Assembly (NCBI GenBank): GCA_910579735.1
Contig: CAJTUZ010000020.1
Coordinates: 1 to 64,000, forward strand
Direction: 5' to 3'
Length of the DNA: 64,000 bases
DNA from: an uncultured Lachnospiraceae bacterium
GTDB lineage: Bacteria > Bacillota > Clostridia > Lachnospirales > Lachnospiraceae
The translations under genes were made by a program, and so were the position numbers. Positions 33,530 to 43,333 of this stretch are shown here, piece after piece. Each line of letters starts with the position of its first letter. Within the stretch, counting starts at the first letter, position 1. Below the pieces are notes generated by a model. It worked only from the letters and a program-made list of their open reading frames with translations. It made no database searches and was not told where the DNA came from.

Positions 33530-34474
33530 CTATGCCTTTACAAATCCTTTTACTTTTTCATAGATGCCTTTGCCATCCAAACCATATTTTTCTACCAGTG
33601 CCGCTGCCGGACCGGATTCTCCGAATACGTCCTGCATTCCGATCTTCAATACGGGTGTGGGCATTTTTTCGGACAGACAGTCGCATACTGCGCTTCCGAG
33701 ACCGCCGATCACCGTATGTTCTTCCGCAGTCACAACTTTGCCGGTTTTCTTTGCAGATGAAAGGATCAGTTCTTCATCTAAGGGTTTGATCGTATGGATG
33801 TTGATCACTTCTGCACTGATGCCGTCTGCCTCCAGCATTTCGGCCGCTTCTAATGCAGATGAAACCGTAATACCGCTTGCCACGATCGTCACGTCCGTAC
33901 CTTCTTTTAAGAGAACGCCTTTACCGATCTCAAATTTGTAATCCGGTCTGTCGTTGATGACCGGAACGGCTGCACGTCCGAATCTTAAATACACAGGGCC
34001 TTCTTTTTCGATTGCCGCTCTGACGGCAGCTTTGGCTTCCACGTCGTCGGAAGGTACGATAACCGTCATTCCCGGAATCGTTCTCATCAGCGCTACGTCT
34101 TCGTTGCACTGATGCGTCGCGCCATCTTCACCGACCGTAATACCGGCATGCGTTGCACCGATCTTTACATTCAGATGCGGATAACCGATAGAGTTACGAA
34201 CCTGCTCGAAATTACGTCCCGCTGCAAACATGGCAAACGAACTGATAAAAGGAACCTTTCCGCAGGTTGCAAGTCCTGCCGCAATACCCGTCATATTACA
34301 TTCTGCAATACCGCAGTCGATATGTCTGTCAGGAAATGCCTTCTGGAAAACGCCGGTCTTTGTTGCGCCGGCAAGGTCTGCATCCAGCACTACCAGATTC
34401 GGAAAATCCGCTCCGCACTCCGCCAGTGCATTACCATAACTTTCTCTTGTTGCGATCTTCTTTACTTCTGACAT
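33530..34474 (-). CDS. Transketolase, C-terminal subunit
   Basis: This is the second half of a naturally split transketolase. The 314-residue protein carries the pyrimidine-binding domain (VVLDADLAGATKTGVFQKAFP, the catalytic glutamate in DCGIAECNMTGIAAGLA, THAGITVGEDGATHQ) and the C-terminal transketolase domain (VTAEEHTVIGGLGSAV). It works with the N-terminal subunit encoded just upstream. The genes overlap by 13 bases, so they are translated together. Split transketolases are standard in many Clostridia and are not a frameshift. Confidence 0.95.
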   Translation of the reverse strand: MSEVKKIATRESYGNALAECGADFPNLVVLDADLAGATKTGVFQKAFPDRHIDCGIAECNMTGIAAGLATCGKVPFISSFAMFAAGRNFEQVRNSIGYPHLNVKIGATHAGITVGEDGATHQCNEDVALMRTIPGMTVIVPSDDVEAKAAVRAAIEKEGPVYLRFGRAAVPVINDRPDYKFEIGKGVLLKEGTDVTIVASGITVSSALEAAEMLEADGISAEVINIHTIKPLDEELILSSAKKTGKVVTAEEHTVIGGLGSAVCDCLSEKMPTPVLKIGMQDVFGESGPAAALVEKYGLDGKGIYEKVKGFVKA

Positions 34475-35298
34475 AATGCTTCACCTACTTTCTCCAAATC
34501 TGCCATTGCGACCTTATATTCTTCATCGTTCGGCGCTTTGCCGTGCCAGCCGGCATTGTTCTCCATGAAGGAAACATCTTTGCCTTTTACGGTCTTACAA
34601 ACAATGGCCGTGGGCATGCCTTTGGTATTTCTGGCCTCTTTAAAAGCCGTGTCGATCTGGTCAAAATCATTGCCATCGATATTGATTACATGGAAATTAA
34701 ACGCTTCAAATTTCTTATCGATCGGATACGGAGAACATACGTCGTCGATCTTTCCGTCGATCTGCAGCCCGTTATTATCTACGATAACTACCAGATTGTC
34801 CAGTTTTCTGTGTCCGGCAAACATGGATGCCTCCCAGACCTGTCCCTCCTGGATTTCACCGTCGCCAAGCAGTGTGTAAACTCTGTAGTCTTTCTTGTCC
34901 ATTTTGCCTGCAAGAGCCATACCTACCGCTGCGGAAATACCCTGTCCGAGAGAACCGGAAGACATATCGACTCCGGGTGTCTCCTGCATACAGGGATGTC
35001 CCTGCAGATAGGATCCCAGGTGACGGAGTGTCTTCAGATCTTCTACCGGGAAATAACCGCGGTTTGCAAGCGCCGAATAAAGTCCGGGCGCCGTATGGCC
35101 TTTAGAGAGCACAAAACGGTCTCTGTCCGCTTTCTTCGGATCCTTGGGATCAATATTCATCTCTTCAAAATAAAGGTAAGTAAAAATATCCGCTGCCGAC
35201 AAAGATCCGCCCGGGTGTCCGGCTTTCGCACTATGTACAGCCGTAACGATACCCTTACGAACTTCATTAGCTGCTTTTTGTAACTCTAATTTGTTCAT
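34462..35298 (-). CDS. Transketolase, N-terminal subunit
   Basis: The 278-residue subunit holds the thiamine diphosphate-binding domain: HSAKAGHPGGSLSAADIFTYL, LSKGHTAPGLYSALA, GSLGQGISAAVGMAL and the ThDP motif LLGDGEIQEGQVWEA ending near VDNNGLQ. With the C-terminal subunit it transfers two-carbon units between sugar phosphates, converting xylulose 5-phosphate from arabinose into glycolytic intermediates. The ATG at 35298 follows GGAGG at six bases; a TTG six bases upstream is less likely. A gap of 101 bases separates it from araD. Confidence 0.95.
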   Translation of the reverse strand: MNKLELQKAANEVRKGIVTAVHSAKAGHPGGSLSAADIFTYLYFEEMNIDPKDPKKADRDRFVLSKGHTAPGLYSALANRGYFPVEDLKTLRHLGSYLQGHPCMQETPGVDMSSGSLGQGISAAVGMALAGKMDKKDYRVYTLLGDGEIQEGQVWEASMFAGHRKLDNLVVIVDNNGLQIDGKIDDVCSPYPIDKKFEAFNFHVINIDGNDFDQIDTAFKEARNTKGMPTAIVCKTVKGKDVSFMENNAGWHGKAPNDEEYKVAMADLEKVGEALCQK

Positions 35299-35399
35299 TT
35301 CCAACCTCCATATATTTTTTCATTCTTTCATTTTATCATATCACAATACGGAATGTGTCACCACTTAAAAATTAACCTGCCGCCTTTTTAAGTTCTCTT

Positions 35400-36098
35400 T
35401 CAATTTCCCTGTCCGTAATAAGCATTCGCTCCGTGCTTTCTGTAGTAATGTTTATCCTGCAGTTCCTGCGGCGCAGGCTGGATACGGGGATTAATCGTTT
35501 CCGCCCTGTATGCCATTTTGGATACTTCTTCCAGAACGACTGCATTATGGACTGCGTCATGCGCGTTTTTGCCCCATGCAAAAGGTCCGTGATTCTTGCA
35601 CAAAACCGCGGGAACGGCCATAACGTCCTTATTTAATCTTTTGAACTCATTGACGATCAGCAGTCCTGTATTCTTTTCATACGCTTCTTCGATCTCTTCT
35701 TCCGTCAGGCATCGTAAACACGGCACTTCCCCGTATATATAATCCGCATGGGTCGTTCCGTAACAGGGAATGCCCCTTCCGGCCTGTGCCCAGCTTGTCG
35801 CATAGGAAGAATGGGTATGTACGATACCCCCGATCTCCGGATAAGCCTTATATAATTCCAGATGCGTCGGCGTATCGGAAGAAGGGTTGTAACGTCCCTC
35901 TACTTTGTTTCCGTTCAAATCCATGAGCACCATATCGTCCGGCGTCAGTTTCTCATAGTCCACACCCGAAGGTTTGATGGCAAAGATGCCGGATTCCTCA
36001 TCGATCTCACTGACATTGCCCCATGTAAAGGTGACAAGACCGTATTTGGGCAGAAGCATATTGGCTTCATAAACACGTTGTTTTAATTCTTCCAACAT
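35400..36098 (-). CDS. araD: L-ribulose-5-phosphate 4-epimerase
   Basis: AraD converts L-ribulose 5-phosphate to D-xylulose 5-phosphate, the third step of arabinose breakdown. The 232-residue class II aldolase-type protein has TFTWGNVSEID, IKPSGVDYEKLTPDDMVLMDL, SDTPTHLELYKAYPEIGGIVH with the zinc-binding THSSYATSWAQ, and a second histidine cluster in CKNHGPFAWGKN and HNAVVLEEVS. It follows the FGGY kinase by 61 bases in the araA-kinase-araD order. Confidence 0.96.
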   Translation of the reverse strand: MLEELKQRVYEANMLLPKYGLVTFTWGNVSEIDEESGIFAIKPSGVDYEKLTPDDMVLMDLNGNKVEGRYNPSSDTPTHLELYKAYPEIGGIVHTHSSYATSWAQAGRGIPCYGTTHADYIYGEVPCLRCLTEEEIEEAYEKNTGLLIVNEFKRLNKDVMAVPAVLCKNHGPFAWGKNAHDAVHNAVVLEEVSKMAYRAETINPRIQPAPQELQDKHYYRKHGANAYYGQGN

Positions 36099-36159
36099 AG
36101 TCGTATGTTCCTTTCTTTTAGATGATCAAAATATGAATGTCATTTCCATTTATCATTTA

Positions 36160-37764
36160 TTATAAACATTCTACTGCGGCTCTTTCAATCCCGAGTCCCT
36201 TCGCATAACGCTCCATGAACTTGTCAAAGCCTTCCACATCCTCTTTTACAGGCGCTTCTTTGCTGCCTGCCTGGCCGGCAAATACTTTCTTGGTCAAGAA
36301 ATCCGCCAGAGCTTCGCCGTTTTCTTTATGCAGCATATAAGAAGCCAGTAATGCCATACCCCATGCGCCGCCTTCGCCGGCAGTCTCCATAACGCTTACG
36401 GAGGCATTGATCGCAGCTGCCATAATACGCTGTCCGACGCCTTTGGTCTTAAACAGACCGCCGTGTCCGAGCATCTCGTCTACACGTACGCCTTCTTCTT
36501 TCAGCAGAATATCCAGTCCTGTTTTTAATGCGCCGAGCGCCGTAAAAAGATGCACTCTCATAAAGTTGGCAAGGTTAAAGTTATCGGAAGGGGTGCGGAC
36601 GAATAAAGGACGTCCCTCCTCAAATCCGGTAATATGTTCTCCGGAGAAATAATTATATGCCAGCAGTCCGCCGCAGTCACTGTCTCCCTCCAGAGCTTTA
36701 CGGTACAGGGTGCCGAACAGTTCGTTCATATCCACTTTCATGCCCATGCTTTCCGCAAACTCCTTAAAAATATTGACCCACGCATTTAAGTCGGAGGTAC
36801 AGTTATTGCAGTGTACCATAGCCACCAAAGAACCATCGGGCGTCGTTACAAGATCGATTGCATCGTATACTTTCTGCAGTTCTTTCTCCAGTACGATCAT
36901 GGCAAATACGCTCGTACCTGCGGAGACGTTACCGGTTCTCTTAGCCACGGAATTGGTCGCCGCCATACCGGTTCCGGCATCTCCCTCAGGCGGGCAGAAA
37001 GGTACGCCGGCCTGTAATTTCCCTGTCGGGTCAAGAAGCGCTGCGCCTTCCGCCGTCAGGCTTCCTGCATTCTCTCCCGCTTTCAGGACTTTCGGCATGA
37101 TATCACGCAGTTTCCACGGGAAATTCTTATCCGCAACCAGTTCGTCAAACTGTGCAATCTTTTTTTCGTTAAAATCACCTGTTGCAATATCGATCGGGAA
37201 CATACCGGACGCTTCACCGACACCGAGCGTACGCTCCCCGGTCAGCTTCCAATGTATGTATCCTGCCAGCGTCGTAAAGAAACGTACTGAAGGAACATGC
37301 TCTTCCGCATTCAAAACTGCCTGATAAAGATGCGCGATGCTCCATCTCTGCGGAATATGATAGTTGAATACTTCCGTCAGTTTATCGGACGCCTGTCCGG
37401 TGATCGTATTTCTCCAGGTACGGAAAGGCACAAGAAGTTCGCCTTTCTCATCAAAAGCCATATAGCCGTGCATCATGGCGCTGAACCCGATCGCACCGAT
37501 CTTTACAAGTTCCGTGCCATACTGTTTTTTTACATCTTCCGCCAGATTTTTATAGCAGTCCTGAAGGCCGTTCCAAATATCGTCCAGGCTGTATGTCCAG
37601 ATCCCGTTTTCCAATCTGTTCTCCCAGTCATGCGCACCGGATGCAATAGGTGCGTTATCTTCCGCAACTAAAATTGCTTTGATTCTGGTCGAACCAAACT
37701 CGATACCGAGTACGGTTCTGCCATCATCGATCTGTTTTCTGATTTCTTCTGCCGAAAAACCCAT
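36160..37764 (-). CDS. FGGY-family kinase, probable L-ribulokinase
   Basis: The 534-residue sugar kinase has the N-terminal phosphate loop LGIEFGSTRIKAILV, the central CPPEGDAGTGMAATNSVA and the FGGY ATP-site region TAGEGGAWGMALLASYM. It is not a close relative of classical AraB in its visible motifs and resembles a xylulokinase-like Clostridial group. Its position between araA and araD makes L-ribulose the most likely substrate, giving L-ribulose 5-phosphate. The ATG at 37764 follows GGAGGG at seven bases and is 17 bases from the araA stop codon. Confidence 0.88.
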   Translation of the reverse strand: MGFSAEEIRKQIDDGRTVLGIEFGSTRIKAILVAEDNAPIASGAHDWENRLENGIWTYSLDDIWNGLQDCYKNLAEDVKKQYGTELVKIGAIGFSAMMHGYMAFDEKGELLVPFRTWRNTITGQASDKLTEVFNYHIPQRWSIAHLYQAVLNAEEHVPSVRFFTTLAGYIHWKLTGERTLGVGEASGMFPIDIATGDFNEKKIAQFDELVADKNFPWKLRDIMPKVLKAGENAGSLTAEGAALLDPTGKLQAGVPFCPPEGDAGTGMAATNSVAKRTGNVSAGTSVFAMIVLEKELQKVYDAIDLVTTPDGSLVAMVHCNNCTSDLNAWVNIFKEFAESMGMKVDMNELFGTLYRKALEGDSDCGGLLAYNYFSGEHITGFEEGRPLFVRTPSDNFNLANFMRVHLFTALGALKTGLDILLKEEGVRVDEMLGHGGLFKTKGVGQRIMAAAINASVSVMETAGEGGAWGMALLASYMLHKENGEALADFLTKKVFAGQAGSKEAPVKEDVEGFDKFMERYAKGLGIERAAVECL

Positions 37765-37781
37765 GTTATAACCCTCCTTCA

Positions 37782-39278
37782 TTATGAGCGGAATGCCGCC
37801 TCATTCCATCTTAATTCATTCTTGAAATTACGGATCGTGGTATCTTTATCAATGACAACACTTTCGATTCCCATTGCCGCCGCCCAGTCAACCATCTGGT
37901 CTACCGTCAGGTCATAAGAGAATGCCGTATGATGTGCGCCTCCCGCAAGGATCCATGCCGTCGCTCCAATCTCCATGTTGGGCTGCGGTGTCCAGAATGC
38001 AGTACCTACCGGCAGCTTCGGCATCGGTTTCTCAACCTTCTTACAATCCACAGCATTGATCAGCAGTCTGAATCTGGTTCCGAGATCGACCAGAGAGCAC
38101 GCTACTGCAGGACCTGTCTTGGACGTAAATACAAGACGGGCAGGATCTTCCCTGTTACCCATGGAGAGCGGGCAGACTTTGATGCCGATCTCGCCATCCG
38201 CCACGGAAGGACACACCTCCAGCATATGTGCCTGCAGGATGCCTTCTTTACCCGGAACAAGATGATACGTATAATCTTCCATCATGGACGTACCTTTGGC
38301 GTCTTTCATACCGGCGGTCATCAGTTTCATCATACGCACCATAGCCGCTACCTTCCAGTCACCTTCCGCACCAAAACCATATCCTTTTTCCATAAGTCTT
38401 TGAATGGAAAGACCCGGAAGCTGCTTTAAGCCGCCTAACATGCCGAAATGTGTAACGACTGCATGATAATCGTTATCTACCAGGAATTTCTCAATACCGA
38501 TCTCCTGTCTGGCCTGTACCGCTACATGCGCTTTAAACTCATTCAAATCTCTGCCTTCGTCAAGGATCTTATATTTACTGTAATATTCCTCGACCAGAGC
38601 GTCTACATCACCCTGCGGTACGGCATCGACATATTCCACTAAATCGTTGACACAATAATGGTCGATCTCCCAGCCGAATTTGATCTGTGCTTCTACTTTG
38701 TCGCCTTCCGTTACGGCTACGTTGTTCATGTTGTCACCGAAACGGCATACTCTGATGTGGGAAGACTCAATGATGCCAAGCGCCGTTCTCATCCAGCTTC
38801 CAAGCTGTTCCTGTACGTGAGGCGCCGCCCAGTGGCCGACAATGATCTTTCTTTCGATTCCCATACGGCTTACAATATGACCATATTCTCTGTCACCATG
38901 CGCCGACTGGTTCTCATTCATAAAGTCCATATCTATTGTATCATATGGAAGCGCTTCGTTAAACTGTGTATGCAGATGACAAAGCGGTTTTTTAAATTCC
39001 TTTAAACCGAGGATCCACATTTTAGCCGGTGAAAACGTGTGCATCCATGTAATGACGCCTGCACATTCCGCATCATTATTTGCATCGTTAAAAGTTTTTC
39101 TGATAGATGCCTGGCTGATCAGCGTAGGCTTCAACACGATCTCAAAAGGCAGCTTCCCGGAAGCATTCAGTCCTTCCACAATTTTAGCGGAATGATCCGC
39201 CACTTTTCTCAAACATTCGTCTCCGTACAGATCCTGTGATCCGGTACAAAACCAGAACTTATAATTTTTTGCCTGCAT
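37782..39278 (-). CDS. araA: L-arabinose isomerase
   Basis: AraA converts L-arabinose to L-ribulose in the cytoplasm. The 498-residue length is normal. The sequence begins NYKFWFCTGSQDLYG and includes VITWMHTFSPAKMWI, the metal-site region FGAEGDWKVAAMVRMMK with its catalytic glutamate, and MEDYTYHL. It heads the araA-kinase-araD-transketolase-rpe-map unit. A TATAAT lies about 35 bases upstream on the minus strand, and a small hairpin (GCCGC-AGAA-GCGGC) is in the short leader. Confidence 0.97.
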   Translation of the reverse strand: MQAKNYKFWFCTGSQDLYGDECLRKVADHSAKIVEGLNASGKLPFEIVLKPTLISQASIRKTFNDANNDAECAGVITWMHTFSPAKMWILGLKEFKKPLCHLHTQFNEALPYDTIDMDFMNENQSAHGDREYGHIVSRMGIERKIIVGHWAAPHVQEQLGSWMRTALGIIESSHIRVCRFGDNMNNVAVTEGDKVEAQIKFGWEIDHYCVNDLVEYVDAVPQGDVDALVEEYYSKYKILDEGRDLNEFKAHVAVQARQEIGIEKFLVDNDYHAVVTHFGMLGGLKQLPGLSIQRLMEKGYGFGAEGDWKVAAMVRMMKLMTAGMKDAKGTSMMEDYTYHLVPGKEGILQAHMLEVCPSVADGEIGIKVCPLSMGNREDPARLVFTSKTGPAVACSLVDLGTRFRLLINAVDCKKVEKPMPKLPVGTAFWTPQPNMEIGATAWILAGGAHHTAFSYDLTVDQMVDWAAAMGIESVVIDKDTTIRNFKNELRWNEAAFRS

Positions 39279-39354
39279 AGGCCCTCTCTTTCCGCCGCTT
39301 CTGCGGCCTGCTTATTATAATTTTCTCAGTTATTTCATCTAAACGACTCAATAA

Positions 39355-39405
39355 TTTCTCAAAAAGCTGCCAAATCGGCAATCGCAATTACCGGCATGGC
39401 AGCCT
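39355..39405 (-). terminator. Terminator after the sugar ABC transporter operon
   Basis: On the minus strand GCTGCCA pairs with TGGCAGC (an inner imperfect stem fills the loop) and is followed by TTTTT. It separates the ABC transporter operon from the araA promoter. Confidence 0.7.
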
Positions 39406-39461
39406 CGTATTTATCCTGACGAAACCTTACTCTGGAAATATTTAATTCCGACAGGTTTTTC

Positions 39462-40511
39462 TTAACGTTTTTTCTTACGTGCGATTACCACACTCTGGAT
39501 GACCAGGAACAGACACAACATTACCGCAATCGTAATTCCTGTCCACCATGCATCCTGTAATCCGGCAGAAGAAACGATATTCTTGATCGTATTGAGCGAT
39601 ACTACGCCGAAGAATGTTCCTATGATGTTTCCGACACCGCCGGTCAGCATCGTACCGCCTATGATCGATGAAGCGATCGCGTTCATTTCTGCACCGCTTC
39701 CGTTAGATACGGCACCGGATCCAACGTGCAGGAAATAAACAAATCCACCGATTCCCGCTAACAATCCGCACAGCAGATGCGCCAGGAATTTGGTTCTCTT
39801 TACATTGATACCAAGCATCAGTGCACTCTGGCTGTTTCCGCCGACTGCATAGAACTGACGGCCCAATTTCGTCCATTTCAGCACGCAGAACAGTACGATA
39901 ACAACGATGACCGCCACTACGACGCCAAGCTCCACATATGCTTCCACATATTTTCCCGCTTTTGTCATATAACCCAGACCCGGAATAACGACACGCGCAT
40001 TTTTCAAAGCAACAAACGCCTCGTTCGCCACGTTGAAGGGATTGACGTTAACAATCGTCGTCATACCGCGTGCAAAGAACATTCCGGCCAGAGTAACAAT
40101 GAACGGCTGAATATCCAGATAAGCGATCAAAAATCCCTGTACAAGGCCGAATCCGAGACCGATCGCCAATGCGATCACGACAGCCATAAATACATTACCG
40201 CCCTTGAAATCCAGATAGACCGCACAGCACATGCTGACTAATGCCGTAACACCGCCTACGGAAATATCAATGCTCTGTGTGATCATAACAAGACTCAGTC
40301 CGCAGGAAAGAATAATCAATCCCGCATTATCATTCAGTATCTTAAAGAACATCTGTGGTCTTCTGAAACCTGCCCCTAAAAATATCATAGCGCCAATGTA
40401 CATCAGAAAGAAAACCACGATCGTAATCGTAAGGAGCAGACCAGTGTCTGTCATATTTTTCAGTTTATTCTGCAAACCGCCCGGCGCAGATGTTTTTTGA
40501 TTCGATGACAT
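39462..40511 (-). CDS. Sugar ABC transporter permease, YjfF-like
   Basis: The 349-residue membrane protein has about ten hydrophobic helices and the conserved BPD_transp_2 motif (GLSLVMITQSIDISVGGVTA and AIASSIIGGTMLTGGVGNIIG). It would form half of the transmembrane channel with the neighbouring YtfT-like permease, in the same arrangement as the E. coli galactofuranose importer YtfQRT-YjfF. It is the last gene of the four-gene operon and starts one base after the preceding stop codon. Adjacent arabinose genes suggest an arabinose-type or furanose substrate. Confidence 0.92.
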   Translation of the reverse strand: MSSNQKTSAPGGLQNKLKNMTDTGLLLTITIVVFFLMYIGAMIFLGAGFRRPQMFFKILNDNAGLIILSCGLSLVMITQSIDISVGGVTALVSMCCAVYLDFKGGNVFMAVVIALAIGLGFGLVQGFLIAYLDIQPFIVTLAGMFFARGMTTIVNVNPFNVANEAFVALKNARVVIPGLGYMTKAGKYVEAYVELGVVVAVIVVIVLFCVLKWTKLGRQFYAVGGNSQSALMLGINVKRTKFLAHLLCGLLAGIGGFVYFLHVGSGAVSNGSGAEMNAIASSIIGGTMLTGGVGNIIGTFFGVVSLNTIKNIVSSAGLQDAWWTGITIAVMLCLFLVIQSVVIARKKKR

Positions 40512-40512
40512 A

Positions 40513-41598
40513 CTATGCTACCTCCTTCGTCTGGAATTTCTTCATCATGGACGTAAACCATGCACGTACCGTCGGTGCGCTGATAACAACCAGAATGATA
40601 ACGACCACCGCCTTATATGCCGGAAGCGCATCAGACTGTACATTGAATTTATATAATGTCGTTGTAAGCAGCTGAATAACATAAGCGCCAAGCACAGAAG
40701 CTATCATGTTGAATTTACCGCCGCCCAGAGCGTTTCCGCCGAGCGCTACTGCCAAAATGGCGTCCATTTCAATATCTTTGGCGATAACCGAATAGTTGAT
40801 CGTCGAATTACGGCTTACTTTGATCAGGCCGACAACCGCAACGCACAGACCGAGGATCACGAAAGTAAGTACCTTGATCAGCGCAGGGTTCAAACCATTT
40901 AATTTAGAAGAATTTTCATTAATACCAACTGCCTGCGTATAAAGTCTGAGGTTGGTAAACTTCAGTACAAGACACATAATAATAACACAGGCAAGCATGA
41001 TAAAGAACGGCGTCGGAATCGGAATTCCCGGAATATAACCGCCGAAGTATTTGAATGACTGTTCGCTGACGATAGGCAGCTCATTATTGTTGACCCATGC
41101 GGCAATGGAACGACCCGCCGTATACAGGATCAGAGTTGCGACCATAGGCTGTATTCTGAAATATGCGACAAGCACGCCGTTGAATGCACCAAACAGCATT
41201 GCCACGATACAGCTTACAAGGAATGCCAGGATAACCGGAGACTGCAGAGTTTCCGCACGCGTATCGCCCCCGCACAGTACCCGCAAAAGCACGCTGCCGG
41301 CAATCGCTACTGCCGCGCCGACACTGATATCCTGGCCGCCGGAAGCCGCCGTAACAAGTGTCATGCCGATCGCAAGGATCGCAACTTCGGAACCGTTATC
41401 CAGAATTCTGATCAGATAACCTCCCAAAACCGGGTTGCCTAAATTATTGGTGCCCAGAGTAATTTCCAGGAAAGAAGGATCCATGATAATATTAAATATC
41501 ACGAGTATCAGCAGGGCAAATATCGGAATAAACATCTGCTGTCTGACGATCCTTGAAAAAAAGTTTCCATTATTTGATTTCTTCATTTCCTTATGCAT
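40513..41598 (-). CDS. Sugar ABC transporter permease, YtfT-like
   Basis: The 361-residue membrane protein has roughly ten helices and the family motif AILAIGMTLVTAASGGQDISVGAAVA plus MDAILAVALGGNALGGGKFNMIAS. It pairs with the YjfF-like permease. The start ATG at 41598 is two bases after the ATPase stop codon; GGAGG is 12 bases upstream inside the ATPase gene, and a second in-frame ATG at 41586 is possible. Tight spacing implies coupled translation. Confidence 0.92.
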   Translation of the reverse strand: MHKEMKKSNNGNFFSRIVRQQMFIPIFALLILVIFNIIMDPSFLEITLGTNNLGNPVLGGYLIRILDNGSEVAILAIGMTLVTAASGGQDISVGAAVAIAGSVLLRVLCGGDTRAETLQSPVILAFLVSCIVAMLFGAFNGVLVAYFRIQPMVATLILYTAGRSIAAWVNNNELPIVSEQSFKYFGGYIPGIPIPTPFFIMLACVIIMCLVLKFTNLRLYTQAVGINENSSKLNGLNPALIKVLTFVILGLCVAVVGLIKVSRNSTINYSVIAKDIEMDAILAVALGGNALGGGKFNMIASVLGAYVIQLLTTTLYKFNVQSDALPAYKAVVVIILVVISAPTVRAWFTSMMKKFQTKEVA

Positions 41599-41600
41599 CG

Positions 41601-43121
41601 TTATTTGTCACCTCCCGCAATCGTACCCATAACCTTGTTCTGGTTCAGATCATCACCCGTCAGCTCGCCTACTACCCTGCGGTCTCTCATAACGATCAGA
41701 CGGGAACAGGTACGCAGCATTTCATCCATTTCGGAAGATATAAAGGTAACGCTCATGCCTTCCGATGCAAGTTTCAGTACCAGTTTCTGTATATCCACTT
41801 TTGTACCGACATCAATACCACGCGTCGGCTCATCCAGAATCAGATATTCCGGATGCGTTAAGAGCCATCTGGCAAGAATAACCTTCTGCTGGTTACCGCC
41901 GGAAAGCGATTTGATCGGCGTATCCGCAGATGCGGTCTTAATGCTTAACAGTTTTATGTATTCATCCGCAAATTTATTTGCTTCCGCTTTCGAGAACGGT
42001 CTGAAGAAACCTTTGAGTACCTGCTGCGCAAGAATCAGATTATCGCGGACGGAAAGATCGCCAACGATACCATCGATCTTACGGTCTTCAGGCAGATATG
42101 CGATTCCGTTCTTCATCGCATCGAGCGGCTTGTTGATCTTGATCACCTTGCCGTCTTTTTTCACGGTACCGCCGAGTACTCTGTCCGCGCCGAAGATCGC
42201 ACGCACACACTCGCTTCTGCCGGAACCGAGCAGTCCTGTGAAGCCGTTTACTTCCCCCTTATCGATATGGAAATCAAACGGTTTGATACCGGCATCGCTT
42301 ACAAGTCCTTCTGCCTCCAGTACAGGTACCGAACCCTCTTTGCGCTCAAATTTAGGCGCCTCACTCTGAATATCCGCCATATCGTCCAGCTCTTTGCCAA
42401 GCATCTTGGAAACAAGCTGTACACGGGGCAGATCTTTGATCGGGTATTCACCTACCAGTTTACCATCGCGCATAACCGTGATCGTGTCACATACCTCATA
42501 CACCTGATCCAGGAAGTGTGTAACGAAAATAATGCCGACACCTTTGGCCTTCAGTTCACGCATAAGTTTAAATAATTTAGCAACCTCCTGCTCATCAAGC
42601 GAAGAGGTAGGTTCATCCAGAATAAGTACTTTACAGTCCATATCTACCGCACGCGCGATAGCGATCATCTGCTGAACCGCAATAGAACAGCTCTCAAGCT
42701 GCTGTGTTGCTTTCGCAGGAATATCCAAAGACTGTAAAATTTTCTCCGTATCGGCGTTCATCTTCTTCCAATTCTGATATACGCTTTTCGTACGGCCAAT
42801 AAATATATTTTCAGCGACCGAAAGATTCGGACACAATGTAATCTCCTGATATACGGTACTGATACCGACTTTCTGAGCATCCTGCGGCGAACGGATCGTC
42901 GCTACGCTGCCCTCAAGGGATATCTGTCCCTCGTCTTTTTCGTAAACCCCAGTCAGAACTTTAATCAATGTTGATTTTCCGGCACCGTTCTCCCCCATCA
43001 ATGCATGTACTTCACCTTTTCGCAGTGTGAAGTCTACCCCCTGCAAGGCCCGTACGCCGGGAAAGCTTTTATGAATATTTCTCATTTCCAGTAAAGCGCT
43101 TTCTTTCACCCCTAAGTTCAC
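41601..43121 (-). CDS. Sugar ABC transporter ATP-binding protein, YtfR-like, duplicated ATPase
   Basis: The 506-residue protein contains two ATPase halves as in CUT2 importers. The first has Walker A GENGAGKST (about 41-49), signature SCSIAVQQMIAIARA and Walker B VLILDEPTSSLDEQ. The second has a degenerate Walker A (GLLGSGRSE), signature SLSGGNQQKVILARW and YLILDEPTRGIDVG. This matches YtfR/RbsA/XylG family proteins that drive uptake of monosaccharides. It lies 212 bases after the binding-protein gene, with an intercistronic hairpin in the gap. Confidence 0.94.
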   Translation of the reverse strand: MNLGVKESALLEMRNIHKSFPGVRALQGVDFTLRKGEVHALMGENGAGKSTLIKVLTGVYEKDEGQISLEGSVATIRSPQDAQKVGISTVYQEITLCPNLSVAENIFIGRTKSVYQNWKKMNADTEKILQSLDIPAKATQQLESCSIAVQQMIAIARAVDMDCKVLILDEPTSSLDEQEVAKLFKLMRELKAKGVGIIFVTHFLDQVYEVCDTITVMRDGKLVGEYPIKDLPRVQLVSKMLGKELDDMADIQSEAPKFERKEGSVPVLEAEGLVSDAGIKPFDFHIDKGEVNGFTGLLGSGRSECVRAIFGADRVLGGTVKKDGKVIKINKPLDAMKNGIAYLPEDRKIDGIVGDLSVRDNLILAQQVLKGFFRPFSKAEANKFADEYIKLLSIKTASADTPIKSLSGGNQQKVILARWLLTHPEYLILDEPTRGIDVGTKVDIQKLVLKLASEGMSVTFISSEMDEMLRTCSRLIVMRDRRVVGELTGDDLNQNKVMGTIAGGDK

Positions 43122-43253
43122 CTCCTACATAATCCTTTCAAGAAAATAACGGATGCCACGCTCCGCGAGAACATCCTTGTCTTTCCATTAAAAAAGTGTC
43201 TTTGACACCTTCTGATTCCAAATCCGTTCCCCAACGGACTTTCCTATAAATAA

Positions 43254-43292
43254 GGCGCGGTACAGAGCTTTAAAAATATTCTGCGCCGCGCC
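43254..43292 (-). terminator. Intercistronic hairpin between binding-protein and ATPase genes
   Basis: GGCGCGG..CAGA pairs with TCTG..CCGCGCC around an AT-rich loop. The minus-strand tail is AT-rich but not a clean T-run, so it may act as a partial terminator or an RNA stabiliser that keeps binding-protein message in excess. Confidence 0.55.
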
Positions 43293-43333
43293 CTTACTTA
43301 CCTTAACAATAAGTTACGTATCAGCTTTTCAGT

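Noticed and set aside
33530..35298. Possible frameshifted transketolase (two adjacent genes)
   Set aside because: Both halves have complete domains and the 13-base overlap is the normal split-transketolase arrangement of Clostridia.
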